Shown in pieces: positions 9,088-19,026 of a stretch of 64,000 nucleotides of DNA (the stretch's first letter is position 1; the number at the start of each line of letters is the position of its first letter). The DNA is from Nostoc sp. NMS8. Lineage in GTDB: Bacteria > Cyanobacteriota > Cyanobacteriia > Cyanobacteriales > Nostocaceae. The notes under the pieces were generated by a model. That model searched no databases and had not been told where the DNA came from. It saw only the letters and a program-made list of their open reading frames with translations. The stretch covers positions 203,200-267,199 of the forward strand of contig NZ_JABXKK010000050.1 of the NCBI RefSeq assembly GCF_017115045.1, given 5' to 3'. Made by a program: the position numbers and the translations under genes.

Positions 9088-10488
9088 TTACATATCTTCT
9101 AACTCAATTCCTTTGGTTTCTTTAATAAAGAAGAGAATGAAAAAGAATGAGGTAGCTGCTGCAATTGTATAGAGTCCATAGGCAGAACCTAGACCGAAAT
9201 ATTGCAGTATGGGAGGAAATGTTGTGGAAATCACGAAATTCGCAACCCATTGTATGGCAGCTGCAATCGAAAGTGCGGCGGCTCGAATTTTGTTATTAAA
9301 CATTTCTCCCAACAGCACCCAAACCACTGGCCCCCAAGAGAAACCGAAGCAAAATACATAGAGGTTGGCTGCAATGAGAGCCATAGTCCCAGCGCTGCCG
9401 GTAAGATTGGGGTTTCCAGTAGCATCGAGGGGAGCATGGCCAAAAAGATAAGCCATCGTCCCCAAGGTGAAGGTCATGCCAATCGACCCTACTATAAGTA
9501 AGGGCTTGCGACCAAATTTATCTACGAAGGCGATCGCAATTAGTGTTGTAATAATGTTGACGGCTCCTGTAATCACCGTGATTGATAGGGAATCTTTTTC
9601 GGAAAAGCCGACAGCCCGCCACAAAACGCTGCTGTAGTAGAAGATTACATTAATCCCAACAAATTGCTGTAATACAGATAAGCCTATTCCTACCCAAACA
9701 ATGGGGAGGAGTCCGCCACTTCTGCTTAAGAGGTCAGAAAATCTGGGTTGGCGTTCACGAAGCACTGTCTGCCGAATTTCTTCGATTTTTGGCAGTACGT
9801 CGCCCCCTAAAATCTTGGTCAGAACGTTAGCGGCTTCTGATTCTCGTCCTTTGGCAACCAAATAACGGGGAGATTCAGGAATTGTTAAAGCTACCATCCC
9901 GTAGAATACTGCTGGTGGGACTGCTGTCCAAAACATCCAGCGCCAAGCTGCAACCCCAAACAAAAATGGCGAGTCTGCTGAACCTGCTGATGTAGCGATA
10001 AAGTAGTCGCTCAATAAGGCAACGAAAATTCCCACTACGATCGCTAATTGTTGCAGAGATCCTAATCTTCCTCGCAAATGGGTGGGAGAACATTCGGCAA
10101 TGTAAGCTGGGGCGATGACGCTAGCAACACCGATGCCAATCCCACCCAATACTCGCCAAAAGATAAAATCCCAGATAGTAAAGGCAAGTCCAGAGCCAAT
10201 GGCACTGATAGTAAACAACACCGAAGCGACGACCATTGCGTTGACTCGACCATAACGGTCTGCAATTTGTCCAGCAAAGAAGGCTCCTAGCGCAGATCCC
10301 AGTAAGGCTAGGGACACAGCCAGCCCTGTCACCCAACTACTGGTGTTAAAAGCTCTTGCTAAAGATAAAACCGCGCCATTGATTACAGCAGTGTCAAAAC
10401 CGAATAAAAACCCGCCGAGGGCAGCGGCACCAGCTATCAAAATGACATAAAACGTGTTGGCTTTACGACGAATAGTAGTAGAAGACAT
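9088..10488 (-). CDS. glcP: GlcP-type sugar/H+ symporter (MFS, sugar porter family)
   Basis: 466 residues with 12 expected membrane spans. Sugar-porter signatures are visible: FGFDTAVINGAV in helix 1, DRYGR after helix 2, a second DKFGRKP loop between the halves, PESPRYLV, QQFVGINVIFYYSSVLW and the terminal KETKG. The order and wording of these motifs match the cyanobacterial glucose transporter GlcP/Gtr (Synechocystis sll0771 and its Nostoc counterpart), from memory. In Nostoc punctiforme GlcP lies among genes for an FrtABC fructose ABC transporter and OprB, much as here. Actual substrate (glucose, fructose or a polyol) cannot be read from sequence. Confidence 0.8.
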   Translation of the reverse strand: MSSTTIRRKANTFYVILIAGAAALGGFLFGFDTAVINGAVLSLARAFNTSSWVTGLAVSLALLGSALGAFFAGQIADRYGRVNAMVVASVLFTISAIGSGLAFTIWDFIFWRVLGGIGIGVASVIAPAYIAECSPTHLRGRLGSLQQLAIVVGIFVALLSDYFIATSAGSADSPFLFGVAAWRWMFWTAVPPAVFYGMVALTIPESPRYLVAKGRESEAANVLTKILGGDVLPKIEEIRQTVLRERQPRFSDLLSRSGGLLPIVWVGIGLSVLQQFVGINVIFYYSSVLWRAVGFSEKDSLSITVITGAVNIITTLIAIAFVDKFGRKPLLIVGSIGMTFTLGTMAYLFGHAPLDATGNPNLTGSAGTMALIAANLYVFCFGFSWGPVVWVLLGEMFNNKIRAAALSIAAAIQWVANFVISTTFPPILQYFGLGSAYGLYTIAAATSFFFILFFIKETKGIELEDM

Positions 10489-10517
10489 AGTTTATATATT
10501 ATTGGGAATTGGGTATA

Positions 10518-10606
10518 GGAGGCAGAGGGGCAGAGGGGCAGAGGGGAAAGACTTACTGCAACTTCTCCTCTGCTCCTCTGCTCCCCTGCTCCCCTGCCTC
10601 TTTTTT
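10518..10606. repeat. Imperfect long inverted repeat of CCCCTCTGC units with a T run
   Basis: Runs of GAGGCAGAGGGGCAG on the left are complementary to CTCCCCTGCTCCCCTGCCTC on the right, followed by six Ts. It lies between the GlcP-like gene and the permease, within the likely operon, and overlaps the last bases of the permease gene. Similar purine/pyrimidine tracts occur at 37430-37480 and 58200-58265, so it is a dispersed low-complexity repeat that may also fold. Confidence 0.5.
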
Positions 10607-11603
10607 ACCGTCTAGAACGTCTGCGTAACCGATCGATCATTACTGCCAAAATAATTACTAGTCCTTTGACAACTAGTTGCCAGAAGTAAGAGAGGTTCAA
10701 CAAGGTTAAACCGTTGTTGAGAATCGCAATAATCAATGCACCTATAAGTGTACCGCCAATGGTACCAATACCACCCGTAAAGCTGGTTCCACCTAAAATA
10801 ACAGCTGCGATCGCATCTAATTCATAACCCTGACCTAATACGCCACTGGCACTATAAAGACGGCTGGCGCTCATGATTCCTCCTAAGCCTGCCAGCAATC
10901 CGCTAATACCATAGACGAATAGCAACACCCGATTAACTTTAATCCCTGTTAATCTAGCTGCCCGCTCGTTACCACCAACGGCATATATCTGCACTCCTAA
11001 GACAGTCTGCCGCAGCACAAACCAGCTAGCTATCACAGTCAGTAGCGCAATTATCACTAGCCAAGGAATGGGGCCGACGTATGTATTACCCACCCAAGCA
11101 AAATTGATGTCCCGGTTAATCAGGGTTGTCCCCTTGGCAATCAAGAAGCCCACACCCCGTAAGGCGGTAAGTGAACCCAAGGTGACAATAAAAGGTGGTA
11201 CATCCAAGAAGGTAATGAGCGCACCGTTAAGTAAACCTAAGAGCAATCCTGCCAGCAAGGCAGCAGGTACAGCCGCCCAACTTAAAGCCGGTAGTAGCGA
11301 TACCAGCAATGCAACTACAGCAGAAACAGCCAATATTGACCCAACTGAAAGGTCAATACCGCCGGTAAGAATTACAAAGGTCATTCCTGTCGCCAGCACA
11401 ATATTGATTGATGCCTGACGCAAGATATTGACGATGTTACCGCCGGTGAGGAAGTTGGGAGAAAGGAATGCAAATAAGATGCAGATAATTACTAGAATTG
11501 GCAAAATACCCGCAACTTCCAACAGAGTGCTGATTGATTTCCGGTTGCGATCTGCGGGATTGTTGGCTGATTTATTGATAGGCGGTCTGACTGTCTGACT
11601 CAT
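10605..11603 (-). CDS. RbsC-class sugar ABC transporter permease
   Basis: 332 residues, hydrophobic throughout, with the RbsC-family signatures [26 protein letters not shown] and [22 protein letters not shown]. It starts 4 nt inside the end of the ATPase gene, showing translational coupling. It would form the homodimeric channel for the carbohydrate bound by the two upstream lipoproteins. In characterised Nostocales the RbsA-class importer FrtABC carries fructose; here the neighbouring inositol oxygenase also makes inositol a candidate. Confidence 0.88.
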   Translation of the reverse strand: MSQTVRPPINKSANNPADRNRKSISTLLEVAGILPILVIICILFAFLSPNFLTGGNIVNILRQASINIVLATGMTFVILTGGIDLSVGSILAVSAVVALLVSLLPALSWAAVPAALLAGLLLGLLNGALITFLDVPPFIVTLGSLTALRGVGFLIAKGTTLINRDINFAWVGNTYVGPIPWLVIIALLTVIASWFVLRQTVLGVQIYAVGGNERAARLTGIKVNRVLLFVYGISGLLAGLGGIMSASRLYSASGVLGQGYELDAIAAVILGGTSFTGGIGTIGGTLIGALIIAILNNGLTLLNLSYFWQLVVKGLVIILAVMIDRLRRRSRR

Positions 11604-13162
11604 AATGCTGATACCTCCGATGCTCCAGTTGCGTAGTGCATAATCTTTTCTTGGGTGATTTCTTTGCCAAGACTGCCATCCAGTTCGCCTACCAGCTGTC
11701 CTTCTCGCATCACCAAGACGCGATCGCTCATACCAACAATCTCTGATAGTTCGCTGGAAACCATTAAAATAGCAACACCTTGCGCTGCTAATTCGCTCAT
11801 TATTCGGTAAATTTCACTTTTAGCACCGATATCTACGCCGCGTGTCGGTTCATCTAACATCAACACTCTCGGTTTAATGGCTAACCAACGCGCTAGCAGT
11901 AGCTTCTGTTGATTACCACCAGAAAGATCCAATGCTCTAATTTCCAAATTGGCTAGACGGATATTAAAATTTTCCACCGCGTCTGTTGATAGCCGATTCA
12001 CTGAAGGCCAGTTAACAATCCCAGCCCTTGCATCTTGTTTGAGTGTGTTGATAGCAATATTCTTGCGGGCGCTCATCTCCAGAAATAAACCTTGGTCTTT
12101 GCGGTCTTCGGGGACGTAGCCAATTCCCACAGCGATCGCATCACTGGGCGTATTAATGTCCAGTTTTTTGCCATTCAAGAATACTTCACCACTAGCTTTA
12201 CGGTCTGCACCAAAAATCAGCCGGGATAGTTCTGTGCGTCCGGCACCAACCAGCCCAGCTAAACCCAGAATTTCTCCAGCATGAAGTTCAAAACTAGCCG
12301 GCTCAATCTTCTTGCGGGCGTCGCTCATATTTCTGACTGACAGCACCACTGGGCCAGGATTCATTTGCCGTTGATGTTCGTAAAAGTCTTGCATGGAGCG
12401 ACCGACCATCATCTGCACCAATCGCTGGGGAGAAATTTCACTGCGTGTCAGACTGCCAATATATTGACCATCACGCAACACGCTAATCCGGTCAGCTAGG
12501 GCATATATTTCTTCCATCCGATGGCTGATGTAAATAATAGCAATGCCATCACGCCGCAGTTTGCGAATGACCTCAAATAAATGGTCGCTCTCGCGGTCAG
12601 ACAATGCTGCTGTTGGTTCATCCATCACCAAAACGCGGCTTTTATCTTTCAGCGCTCTGGCAATTTCCACTTGTTGCTGTTCGGCGATGGACAAAGTACC
12701 AACTATAGTCTGGGAGGTAAAATTAGCTCCCAGGCTCTCCAGTACTTCTTCTGCTTCCAGTTGCATCGCTTTGCGGTCTAAAAGCTGACCTCGCCGCAAC
12801 TCGCTACCCATGAACATATTTTCGGTAACGGTTAAATTCGGTGCAACATTCAGTTCTTGATAAATCAGATTAATACCCGATTTGCGTGCCGTCGCCGGAT
12901 CGGTAATTTTCAAGGGTTGACCATTGATGCGAATTTCTCCTTCGTCGGCAATGTAAGCCCCTGCCAGGATTTTCATCAATGTGCTTTTGCCCGCTCCGTT
13001 TTCACCCATGAGGGCGTGAACTTCTCCTGGGTAAATCGTGAGATTAACATTTTGAAGCGCAGATACACCATGAAATCGTTTTGTAATTCCTTGCATTTCT
13101 AACACTGGGGTGCTAGTTGGTGTATCAGAAAGTGAGGTTTCAATATTTGTTGTCATGAGCAA
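11600..13162 (-). CDS. RbsA-class sugar ABC transporter ATP-binding protein (duplicated ATPase)
   Basis: 520 residues with two ABC domains. The first has Walker [10 protein letters not shown] (about 54-62), signature [15 protein letters not shown] and Walker [12 protein letters not shown]. The second has the degenerate P-loop [12 protein letters not shown], the signature [15 protein letters not shown] and Walker [13 protein letters not shown]. This asymmetric arrangement is typical of the RbsA/MglA/FrtB class. It overlaps the permease gene by 4 nt and follows the binding-protein genes, so the set makes a complete importer. Confidence 0.9.
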   Translation of the reverse strand: MLMTTNIETSLSDTPTSTPVLEMQGITKRFHGVSALQNVNLTIYPGEVHALMGENGAGKSTLMKILAGAYIADEGEIRINGQPLKITDPATARKSGINLIYQELNVAPNLTVTENMFMGSELRRGQLLDRKAMQLEAEEVLESLGANFTSQTIVGTLSIAEQQQVEIARALKDKSRVLVMDEPTAALSDRESDHLFEVIRKLRRDGIAIIYISHRMEEIYALADRISVLRDGQYIGSLTRSEISPQRLVQMMVGRSMQDFYEHQRQMNPGPVVLSVRNMSDARKKIEPASFELHAGEILGLAGLVGAGRTELSRLIFGADRKASGEVFLNGKKLDINTPSDAIAVGIGYVPEDRKDQGLFLEMSARKNIAINTLKQDARAGIVNWPSVNRLSTDAVENFNIRLANLEIRALDLSGGNQQKLLLARWLAIKPRVLMLDEPTRGVDIGAKSEIYRIMSELAAQGVAILMVSSELSEIVGMSDRVLVMREGQLVGELDGSLGKEITQEKIMHYATGASEVSAL

Positions 13163-13595
13163 AACCTGTAAAAACTAATTAAAATTAGCGATTGTGAATT
13201 AGAAACTAATAAACTCATATTTAATTGATCGCAAAATCATATTTTAAAAGCTGACTACTAGTTTGAAAATAGGGAATTGGGAAGAGATATTTTCATACTT
13301 GGTTGTTAACGTTACTTAATAGAAATTGTTGAGAAAATTTGAGTGCTATAAATAAATAGACACTCAGATTTCCCCCTGATGCACATACATAGCGGTTCTC
13401 AATTGGGTGCAGCAGAGTTTTAACCTCTTTCTAAACCCATCTTTTTATTAAAGAAAATACAGGAAAAAAGATGAGGTTTGGTATTAATTTAAGTGAAAAC
13501 CGCCAGACATTTTAGGTATGTGCAAAAACTTTACAAATACGCCAAAGGATTGATATCAAAAGGCATATTTTTCAATTGCAAATTCACAATTTCTA
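13163..13595. other. Gene-free stretch between the ATPase and the first binding-protein gene
   Basis: 433 nt, A/T rich, with no coding frame I trust and no copy of the CACGTG palindromes. It is long for an intra-operon gap, so a separate promoter for the ATPase-permease part is possible, but I see no clear promoter. Confidence 0.4.
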
Positions 13596-14624
13596 TTACT
13601 TCCAGCCTTTTTCTGTGCTGACGTTATCTTTTGTGATCAACTTAACTGGAATCAAAATGGTGGAACTGCTAGGTTTTTTCCCATTTAAGATGTCGTTGCC
13701 AACTTGAACTGCTTTTTCAGCCATCCCTCGCGGATTTTGAGTAGCAGTTGCTGCATATATACCATCTTTCGCTGCGATCGCAGTTATTGCTTCTGGCGCA
13801 CCATCAACCCCAACAATAAAGAAATCTTTACGTTGTGCTTGGTTCGCTGCTAGTTCTGCGCCGACTCCACTCGGATCGTTAATAGCAAAAACCGCATCAA
13901 TCTTGGGAAAGGTTGTCAGCAAATCAGTCATAACTCTGAGTCCTCCATCCCGACTACCCTCTGCATTTTGGTTTTTGGAGAGGATTTTGATATCAGGATA
14001 TTTAGACAATACATTCTCGCAGCCAGTAACTCGCTGAATCACCGAGTCCACAGGCGGCCCGTTAACTATGACAACATTGCCTTTACCTTTGAGGCGGTCA
14101 GCAATATACTTGCAACTAACTTCTCCAGCTTGGACATTATTAGTCGTAATGGTGGCATCTACACCTCCTTCCGCACCTGTATCTACCGCAATGACAATTC
14201 TACCTGCTTGTTTAGCTTTTTCAATTGCTGGTTTAATACCACTTTTATCAGCAGCATTGACGATAATGATGTCAGTATTGGAAGCCGTGAAATTTTCAAT
14301 TTGATTGCTTTGTTGGTTGAGGTCATAGGCACTGGAAACTACGGTAACATTGACATCCTTACCGCCGATTTTCTTTGCTTCTGCCTCAGTTGCTTGTCCC
14401 ATGAGGACGAAGAAGGGATTACTTAAATCACCAACGGTAAAGGCAACTGATTTTAATTTTCCATTGCCAGTGGCAGTTTGAGTCTCTGCACTGGTATTGG
14501 TAGCAGGTTTAGTATCAGTGTTAGTAGCTGTGTTGCCATCGGGAGAACCATTTGTACAGCCGACAAGACTACCACTGATGATACCTAGTAAGCTAGCTGC
14601 GATCGCAATCTTTTTCACATTCAT
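13596..14624 (-). CDS. Sugar-binding lipoprotein of the RbsB type, copy 1
   Basis: 342 residues from the ATG at 14624, chosen because AGGAG lies 7 nt upstream; an upstream in-frame start at 14642 lacks one. The signal peptide ends in a lipobox (LVGC, Cys about 23), so the protein is a lipoprotein facing the periplasm. A low-complexity Thr/Asn linker follows, then a periplasmic-binding fold of the ribose type (LSNPFFVLMGQATEAEAKK, AINDPSGVGAELAA, VGVDGAPEAI). Copy 2 lies just upstream and is a clear paralog along its whole length, so the importer probably uses two receptors. Confidence 0.88.
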   Translation of the reverse strand: MNVKKIAIAASLLGIISGSLVGCTNGSPDGNTATNTDTKPATNTSAETQTATGNGKLKSVAFTVGDLSNPFFVLMGQATEAEAKKIGGKDVNVTVVSSAYDLNQQSNQIENFTASNTDIIIVNAADKSGIKPAIEKAKQAGRIVIAVDTGAEGGVDATITTNNVQAGEVSCKYIADRLKGKGNVVIVNGPPVDSVIQRVTGCENVLSKYPDIKILSKNQNAEGSRDGGLRVMTDLLTTFPKIDAVFAINDPSGVGAELAANQAQRKDFFIVGVDGAPEAITAIAAKDGIYAATATQNPRGMAEKAVQVGNDILNGKKPSSSTILIPVKLITKDNVSTEKGWK

Positions 14625-14697
14625 ATATCTCCTACAAGTCATTCTGACTTACACAAAATTTGGAATCGATGTATTTAAAAAAACGGGGAATTACAAA

Positions 14698-15699
14698 TTA
14701 CCAGCCTTGATAGCTGCTAAGATTCTCTCTAGTAACCAACTTGACTGGAATCAGAATATTTGATGACTCAGGTTTTTTACCCTCGATGATATCGTTGCCA
14801 ATCTGAACCGCTTTTTGAGCCATCCCTGCGGGATTTTGAGCAGCAGTTGCAGCAAATACACCATCCTTATCTTCCATTGCTTTGGTTGCATCTGGCGATC
14901 CGTCAACCCCAACAATAAAAAATTCTTTGCGTCTTGCTTGTTTAGCTGCTAAATCTGCGCCGACACCGCTTTGGTCGTTAGTGGCAAAAACAGCATCAAT
15001 TTTGGGAAAGGTTGTCAGCAAATCGCTCATAACTCTCAGTCCTCCATCCCTTGTCCCTTCAGCGTTTTGCTCTTTAGAGATGAGTTTAATATTCGGATAT
15101 TTAGACAATGATTTCTCACAGCCACTCACTCGCTGATTGATTGAGTCCATCGGAGTACCATTGAGGATGACTACATTACCTTGACCTTTGAGGCGATCGG
15201 CAATATATTGACAAGCAACCTCACCAGCTTGGGTATTGTTGGAACTAATCATTGCATCTACATCTGCATCAACGGCTGAATCTACTGCAATCACAACCCT
15301 ACCTGCAAGCCTTGCTTGGTCAATAACTGGTTTAACTCCTTTTTTATCAACAGCGCTGAGGATAATAAGGTCAGTATTCGCAGCCGTAAAATTTTCGATT
15401 TGGTTGGTTTGTTGGTTTAGATCAAAGGCACTAGAAACCGCATTAACTCTGATATTACCTCCGATTTTCTGAGCTTCTGTCTCAGCCCCCTTCTGCACTG
15501 CATTATAGAATGGATTGCCTAAATCACCTAAAGCTACGCCGATTGTTTGCAATTTTTTATTTGGAGTACTAAGACTCTCTACACTTATATTAGTAGCCTT
15601 GTTAGTATTACTAATAGCAGTGTCGCTATTTTGAGCGCCATTTGTGCAACCAACAACCGCGAAACCTAATATGCCAACTATCAGCGTAATTCTCTTCAT
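14698..15699 (-). CDS. Sugar-binding lipoprotein of the RbsB type, copy 2
   Basis: 333 residues. Signal peptide with lipobox VVGC (Cys about 18), then a ribose-type binding fold: LGDLGNPFYNAVQKGAETEA, FATNDQSGVGADLAAKQ, VGVDGSPDATKAM. It shares long identical blocks with copy 1, such as YIADRLKG and LLTTFPKIDAVFA, so the pair arose by tandem duplication. Differences cluster near the start of the mature domain (VLMGQAT in copy 1 against NAVQKGA here), in the ligand-facing region, which hints at different ligands. It is the first transport gene after the inositol oxygenase on this strand. Confidence 0.87.
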   Translation of the reverse strand: MKRITLIVGILGFAVVGCTNGAQNSDTAISNTNKATNISVESLSTPNKKLQTIGVALGDLGNPFYNAVQKGAETEAQKIGGNIRVNAVSSAFDLNQQTNQIENFTAANTDLIILSAVDKKGVKPVIDQARLAGRVVIAVDSAVDADVDAMISSNNTQAGEVACQYIADRLKGQGNVVILNGTPMDSINQRVSGCEKSLSKYPNIKLISKEQNAEGTRDGGLRVMSDLLTTFPKIDAVFATNDQSGVGADLAAKQARRKEFFIVGVDGSPDATKAMEDKDGVFAATAAQNPAGMAQKAVQIGNDIIEGKKPESSNILIPVKLVTRENLSSYQGW

Positions 15700-16659
15700 A
15701 TATATCTATTTCTAACAACGGATTTAAATTTGAGAAAGGTTAGCAGAATATAAATCTGTAGAGTGATCACAATATATAGGTCTGAAAACTTTAGACCTGG
15801 TTAGTGATGTTACTAGCTTTTGGAATTTCAACTCCAAAGGTGTTCTAATTTCGATACGGTTCGTTAAGGGCTACTGGCAACAATTTTTGCTTTTCGAGAC
15901 GCGATAAATCCCCGTCTCTACAAGTATTTTGTTGCTCATTCTGAACTGTATTGCTTTTAATCTGACCCAATTGGAGTTATTACTGTTAGTTTCACGAAAC
16001 TAGATGTTTTGTTTTTAAAGCAAAGCTGTGAATATTACACTACTTCAAATAATCACATTATTTTCTGGTGAAAATAATTCAATAGTGCGTAGTCTAAAAA
16101 CAGCTTTTACATGAAACTTCCAAAAATTAGTTTTATTAAACTTGTAAATCTTTATTTGTTTTGACTTGTTTCATTTTATATCGCTACAGTGAAAAAATTA
16201 ATTTTGTTTATTGAACTTTACAAACAAAAAAGAGTTGAAATCTCTTTATATAACCTCAATTATTCATTGCAAAGCATCTGCATAAATTCGCCTATTTAAC
16301 ATTTTTTTCAATGTTAAAGTTTTTAACATTTCTCAATCAATCTCCTTCAGAAAAGATACTGTTATAGCAGGGAAAACTTTGATTATGAATGCCAGATTTT
16401 GATAAATGTAAACATCCTTTAGTTATATTTTTTTACTTAACTCAAATCTGCTTGGCAAAACTGCCCTCTGCCTTTCTTCGGTAAACAAGATGCTTTTTAA
16501 ACCTGATTAGGGATAAAGAATATCTGCATATCTGTTTTATTTTGTTACAGATGTGTTGGGTTAAGCAAAGTGTATTGCTTCTTACTCTATCCCTTCATAG
16601 ATAGAGGATTCTGAATTGTGACTCCTAAATTCGGAATTCGGAATTATTGTTCAAGCAGT
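15700..16659. other. Long A/T-rich gene-free region
   Basis: 960 nt between the second binding-protein gene and the inositol oxygenase gene. Apart from one copy of the CAATACGGTT-ended repeat (15852-15953) I see no coding frame, no RNA gene and no LacI-type palindrome. It presumably holds the promoter for the transport genes. Confidence 0.4.
15852..15953. repeat. MITE-like dispersed repeat, family A, copy 1
   Basis: Starts CGATACGGTTCGTTAAGGGC and ends TTCTGAACTGTATTG. Copies at 40450-40554, 56295-56397 and, shortened, 61363-61439 share the same ends. The ends are imperfect inverted repeats (CAATACGGTT against CAATACAGTT), and the interior carries a GACGCGATAAATC...GTCTC block that can fold. 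Confidence 0.7.
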
Positions 16660-17556
16660 TTAAAACTTTAATGTTGCAGGTAAATATTTAGCCACCAAAT
16701 CTTCATAGTATGGTTTTAATTTTTGCCAATCAGGAAGAATAGGGTTTTTTGAATACAAATCGTAGGGATTGAATAAATTCACCCATTTAAACATTTCTTT
16801 ATCATGTTTATCCATCAAATGCTCATAAGCATTTTCACGATGTTGAGGATAAAATGAGTGATAGCGAAGCATATACAATGCAGGTTCGGGCAAATAGTTT
16901 TTCATCATTTGATAAAAATACTCATCATGCCCCCATGATATATGTACATTACTCAATCCACAGTTAGGCTCATAAATGCCATATTTAGTGTTGTAGTCGG
17001 GGTTATTATAATCAGGATTTTCCTTAAAGAATTCTGAGAAAACAATCTTATCAGAAAATTCACAACCTACAGGATAAGTATCGCCTACGGTAGCCCATTG
17101 AGGTTCACCAAACAGACAAAGCACTTTCCCCATATCGTGAAAAAAGCCAGTAAGTACCATCCAGTCAGGATGACCATCAGTGCGAATGGCTTCTGATGTT
17201 TGCAATAGATGCTGTAATTGATCCATGTCTGTATCAGGATCGGAATCATCAACCAATTGATTCAAAAATTCGACCGCATTCCAAACAGACATTTCTTTTT
17301 TATCAAACTTCAAAAATTCTTTTTCTTTGTGAAGTACAAAATCATAAGTTTGATTAATATGATTTAACCGATAAAACTCTTTTACTGTATCTCTAATAGT
17401 CGTTTCGTAATTTCTGTACTCTTCAGTGCTTTTACCTTCTTTAACTATGTTTTCTGGATCGGGATAGCGATTTAGTAAGTCTTCTTCCCATTCTTCTAAA
17501 GAATATAAGGGATTGTTTTGAGCTTGAGTAAATACATGATTTAGAGTTTGCGACAT
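16660..17556 (-). CDS. myo-Inositol oxygenase (MIOX)
   Basis: 298 residues, about the length of animal MIOX (285). This di-iron enzyme cleaves myo-inositol with O2 to D-glucuronate. All six iron ligands of the mouse/human enzyme can be placed: H116, H140 and D141 (TGFFHDMGK), H210 (SWGHDEY), H233 (RYHSFYPQH) and D266 (NPYDLYSK). The blocks [27 protein letters not shown] and HSFYPQH closely echo the eukaryotic protein. AGGA lies 5 nt before the start. Two LacI-type palindromes lie 49-112 nt upstream. The product is the substrate of UxaC, encoded in the adjacent plus-strand operon. Confidence 0.92.
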   Translation of the reverse strand: MSQTLNHVFTQAQNNPLYSLEEWEEDLLNRYPDPENIVKEGKSTEEYRNYETTIRDTVKEFYRLNHINQTYDFVLHKEKEFLKFDKKEMSVWNAVEFLNQLVDDSDPDTDMDQLQHLLQTSEAIRTDGHPDWMVLTGFFHDMGKVLCLFGEPQWATVGDTYPVGCEFSDKIVFSEFFKENPDYNNPDYNTKYGIYEPNCGLSNVHISWGHDEYFYQMMKNYLPEPALYMLRYHSFYPQHRENAYEHLMDKHDKEMFKWVNLFNPYDLYSKNPILPDWQKLKPYYEDLVAKYLPATLKF

Positions 17557-17604
17557 ATTTTCCTACTTGTTGATTTGTTAAATAATACTTTTACATTCCT
17601 TTTT

Positions 17605-17620
17605 ATGCACACCTGTGCAA
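17605..17620. promoter_or_regulatory. Candidate LacI-family operator O3 upstream of MIOX
   Basis: ATGCACACCTGTGCAA is a near-palindrome that differs from the perfect sites at 17645 and 19186 at one central base and one edge base. It lies 49-64 nt before the MIOX start codon, a position where a bound repressor would block transcription. Confidence 0.7.
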
Positions 17621-17644
17621 AAGATTCATTAGACTTATTTTTTA

Positions 17645-17668
17645 ATTTTTGCACACGTGTGCAAAAAT
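17645..17668. promoter_or_regulatory. Candidate LacI-family operator O2, perfect 24-bp palindrome
   Basis: The half ATTTTTGCACAC is followed directly by its reverse complement GTGTGCAAAAAT. The core TTGCACACGTGTGCAA equals that of the site in front of the lacI gene at 19186. It lies 89-112 nt upstream of the MIOX start. Confidence 0.8.
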
Positions 17669-17814
17669 GTATGTTAAGTTTCTTTTCGTCTTTGGATACC
17701 TGTGTATGATTGACTGGTGAGAGTTGTCTGTCACCCCTTCATCTACAAATACATGGGTAGAGGGGCATCGCTGATTGCGGCATGAAAAATAATTTTGCAT
17801 TATTTCAAAATCCT

Positions 17815-17845
17815 TGTAGAGACGTTGCAATGCAACGTCTCTACA
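17815..17845. repeat. Perfect 15-bp inverted repeat (dispersed palindrome)
   Basis: TGTAGAGACGTTGCA at 17815-17829 pairs exactly with 17831-17845 around a single A. The wording (GTAGAGACGTTGC...CGTCTCTAC) is a common palindromic repeat of Nostoc-like genomes and shares its GTCTCTAC end with the interior of the family A repeats. It lies between two groups of LacI-type sites. Confidence 0.65.
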
Positions 17846-17942
17846 TCCAAATTCTATACCTCGATTCAGCAACACTGGGTAGAGGCGTACAATTATACGT
17901 CTCCTCTATGTTAGATTTTTGAAAATGGTATGATTATCAGTT

Positions 17943-17960
17943 TATACACACGTGTGCATA
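17943..17960. promoter_or_regulatory. Candidate LacI-family operator O4
   Basis: TATACACACGTGTGCATA, with one mismatch between halves, shares the CACACGTGTGCA core of O1 and O2. It lies in the gap between the small gene at 18055-18378 and MIOX. Confidence 0.65.
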
Positions 17961-17991
17961 AGACTGTGTTAGATATTAGTTTATCTTTTGT

Positions 17992-18009
17992 TTTAAACAC
18001 GTGTGCATA
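17992..18009. promoter_or_regulatory. Candidate LacI-family operator O5 (weaker)
   Basis: TTTAAACACGTGTGCATA keeps the CACGTGTGCATA right half of O4 and a weaker left half. The bases after O3, O4 and O5 are also alike (a TTAGA or TTAA run), suggesting the sites spread by local duplication. Confidence 0.5.
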
Positions 18010-18054
18010 AACTATGTTAATTTTTTTATCAAATTCAGCCAAGGGAATCGTTAA

Positions 18055-18378
18055 TTATTTTATTAGTTGCATGGCAGTGGAATACTTGACAATATTAGCT
18101 AACTCTTGCAGTTGGCTTATCGCTTCTGCACCTTCCAACTTCATTAATTCGCGATCGTCCCACAATTCCATCCAAGTAATCCCGTAATCAGAGACTAAAA
18201 ATCGAATCAGGTGCTTTTCTCTGAGGCTAACCATAAATGAAGCACTCTTCATTTGGTCGCCGCATGTATAACATGACGCAGTGTAACCACGCCGCTCAAG
18301 TATAATTGTCAAGGCTTGCAGGCTCATTACCAAGTCTTGAACAAATTCTCGATGTTGTTGTGCTAATCTTAAAAACAC
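18055..18378 (-). CDS. Small conserved-looking protein of unknown function (107 aa)
   Basis: 107 residues, with a CYTCGDQMKS stretch in the middle (two Cys close together, possibly structural or metal binding) and amphipathic helices at both ends. Its stop lies about 45 nt from operator O5 and its start about 140 nt after the gntK stop codon. I do not recognise a family. Position between gntK and MIOX on the same strand suggests co-regulation with the inositol/gluconate genes, but no function can be given. Confidence 0.6.
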   Translation of the reverse strand: MFLRLAQQHREFVQDLVMSLQALTIILERRGYTASCYTCGDQMKSASFMVSLREKHLIRFLVSDYGITWMELWDDRELMKLEGAEAISQLQELANIVKYSTAMQLIK

Positions 18379-18516
18379 TAGTTTTCTCCTACCACTTTAA
18401 GCTCTGTGGTTAATTTGATATCTCTTTAGACTTACATCTGATGTGATTTAGTTGCCAAAAGTTCATGTTTTCGTATATACGTGATTAATCTTAATATTAC
18501 GGTTGTCACTAATAAG

Positions 18517-19026
18517 CTAAATTTTCAAAGTCGTTCTAATATTTTCGACAATTATCTGGGGTGGCTGTTCAACATCAATACATAGAGCGTCTAATGGTTC
18601 TTCAAGAGTATAAAACTGGCTATCGAGCAGTTTTTCACTCATGTAATGGTTGCTACGCTCTTGTAACCGCATTTGAATCAACTCATAAGACCCTTTGAGG
18701 TAAACTAGCTTGATGCGATCGCCCTTGGCATTGGCGATGCGATCGCTATCCAATACCAAAAATTTCCGATAGCTATCTTTTAAAGCCGAACACGCCAGCA
18801 CCACATTTTTATGATCTTGCAGCCAATGTTTTATGGCGGTTTGCAAATCTTGTAACCAAGGCATTCTGTCATCTTCACTCAGAGGGATACCGCGCCGCAT
18901 TTTCTCAACATTCTCTGGCGAGTGGAAAGCATCAGCGTCGCTAAATTCCCATTCTAAGGAGTCTGCTAGTAGTTTTCCGATAGTGGTTTTTCCAGAACCA
19001 GACACACCCATTACGAAAATAATCAT
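18517..19026 (-). CDS. gntK: Gluconokinase (GntK, P-loop family)
   Basis: 169 residues from the ATG at 19026 (MIIFVMGVSGSGKTT); this start gives the usual family length, while a longer frame back to 19080 adds 18 unlikely residues. The P-loop GVSGSGKT (7-14), FSDADAFHSPENVEKMRRGIPLSEDDR split over about 31-57, and CSALKDSYR are the signatures of the thermoresistant gluconokinase family, which phosphorylates D-gluconate to 6-phosphogluconate. It is divergent from the lacI-uxaC-uxuB-larA operon and shares the intergenic promoter/operator region, which ties gluconate formation to the hexuronate genes. Confidence 0.92.
   Translation of the reverse strand: MIIFVMGVSGSGKTTIGKLLADSLEWEFSDADAFHSPENVEKMRRGIPLSEDDRMPWLQDLQTAIKHWLQDHKNVVLACSALKDSYRKFLVLDSDRIANAKGDRIKLVYLKGSYELIQMRLQERSNHYMSEKLLDSQFYTLEEPLDALCIDVEQPPQIIVENIRTTLKI

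Noticed and set aside
17642..17875. 77-residue open frame on the minus strand upstream of MIOX
   Set aside because: It runs through a perfect operator palindrome and a dispersed inverted repeat, has no ribosome binding site and no familiar features.
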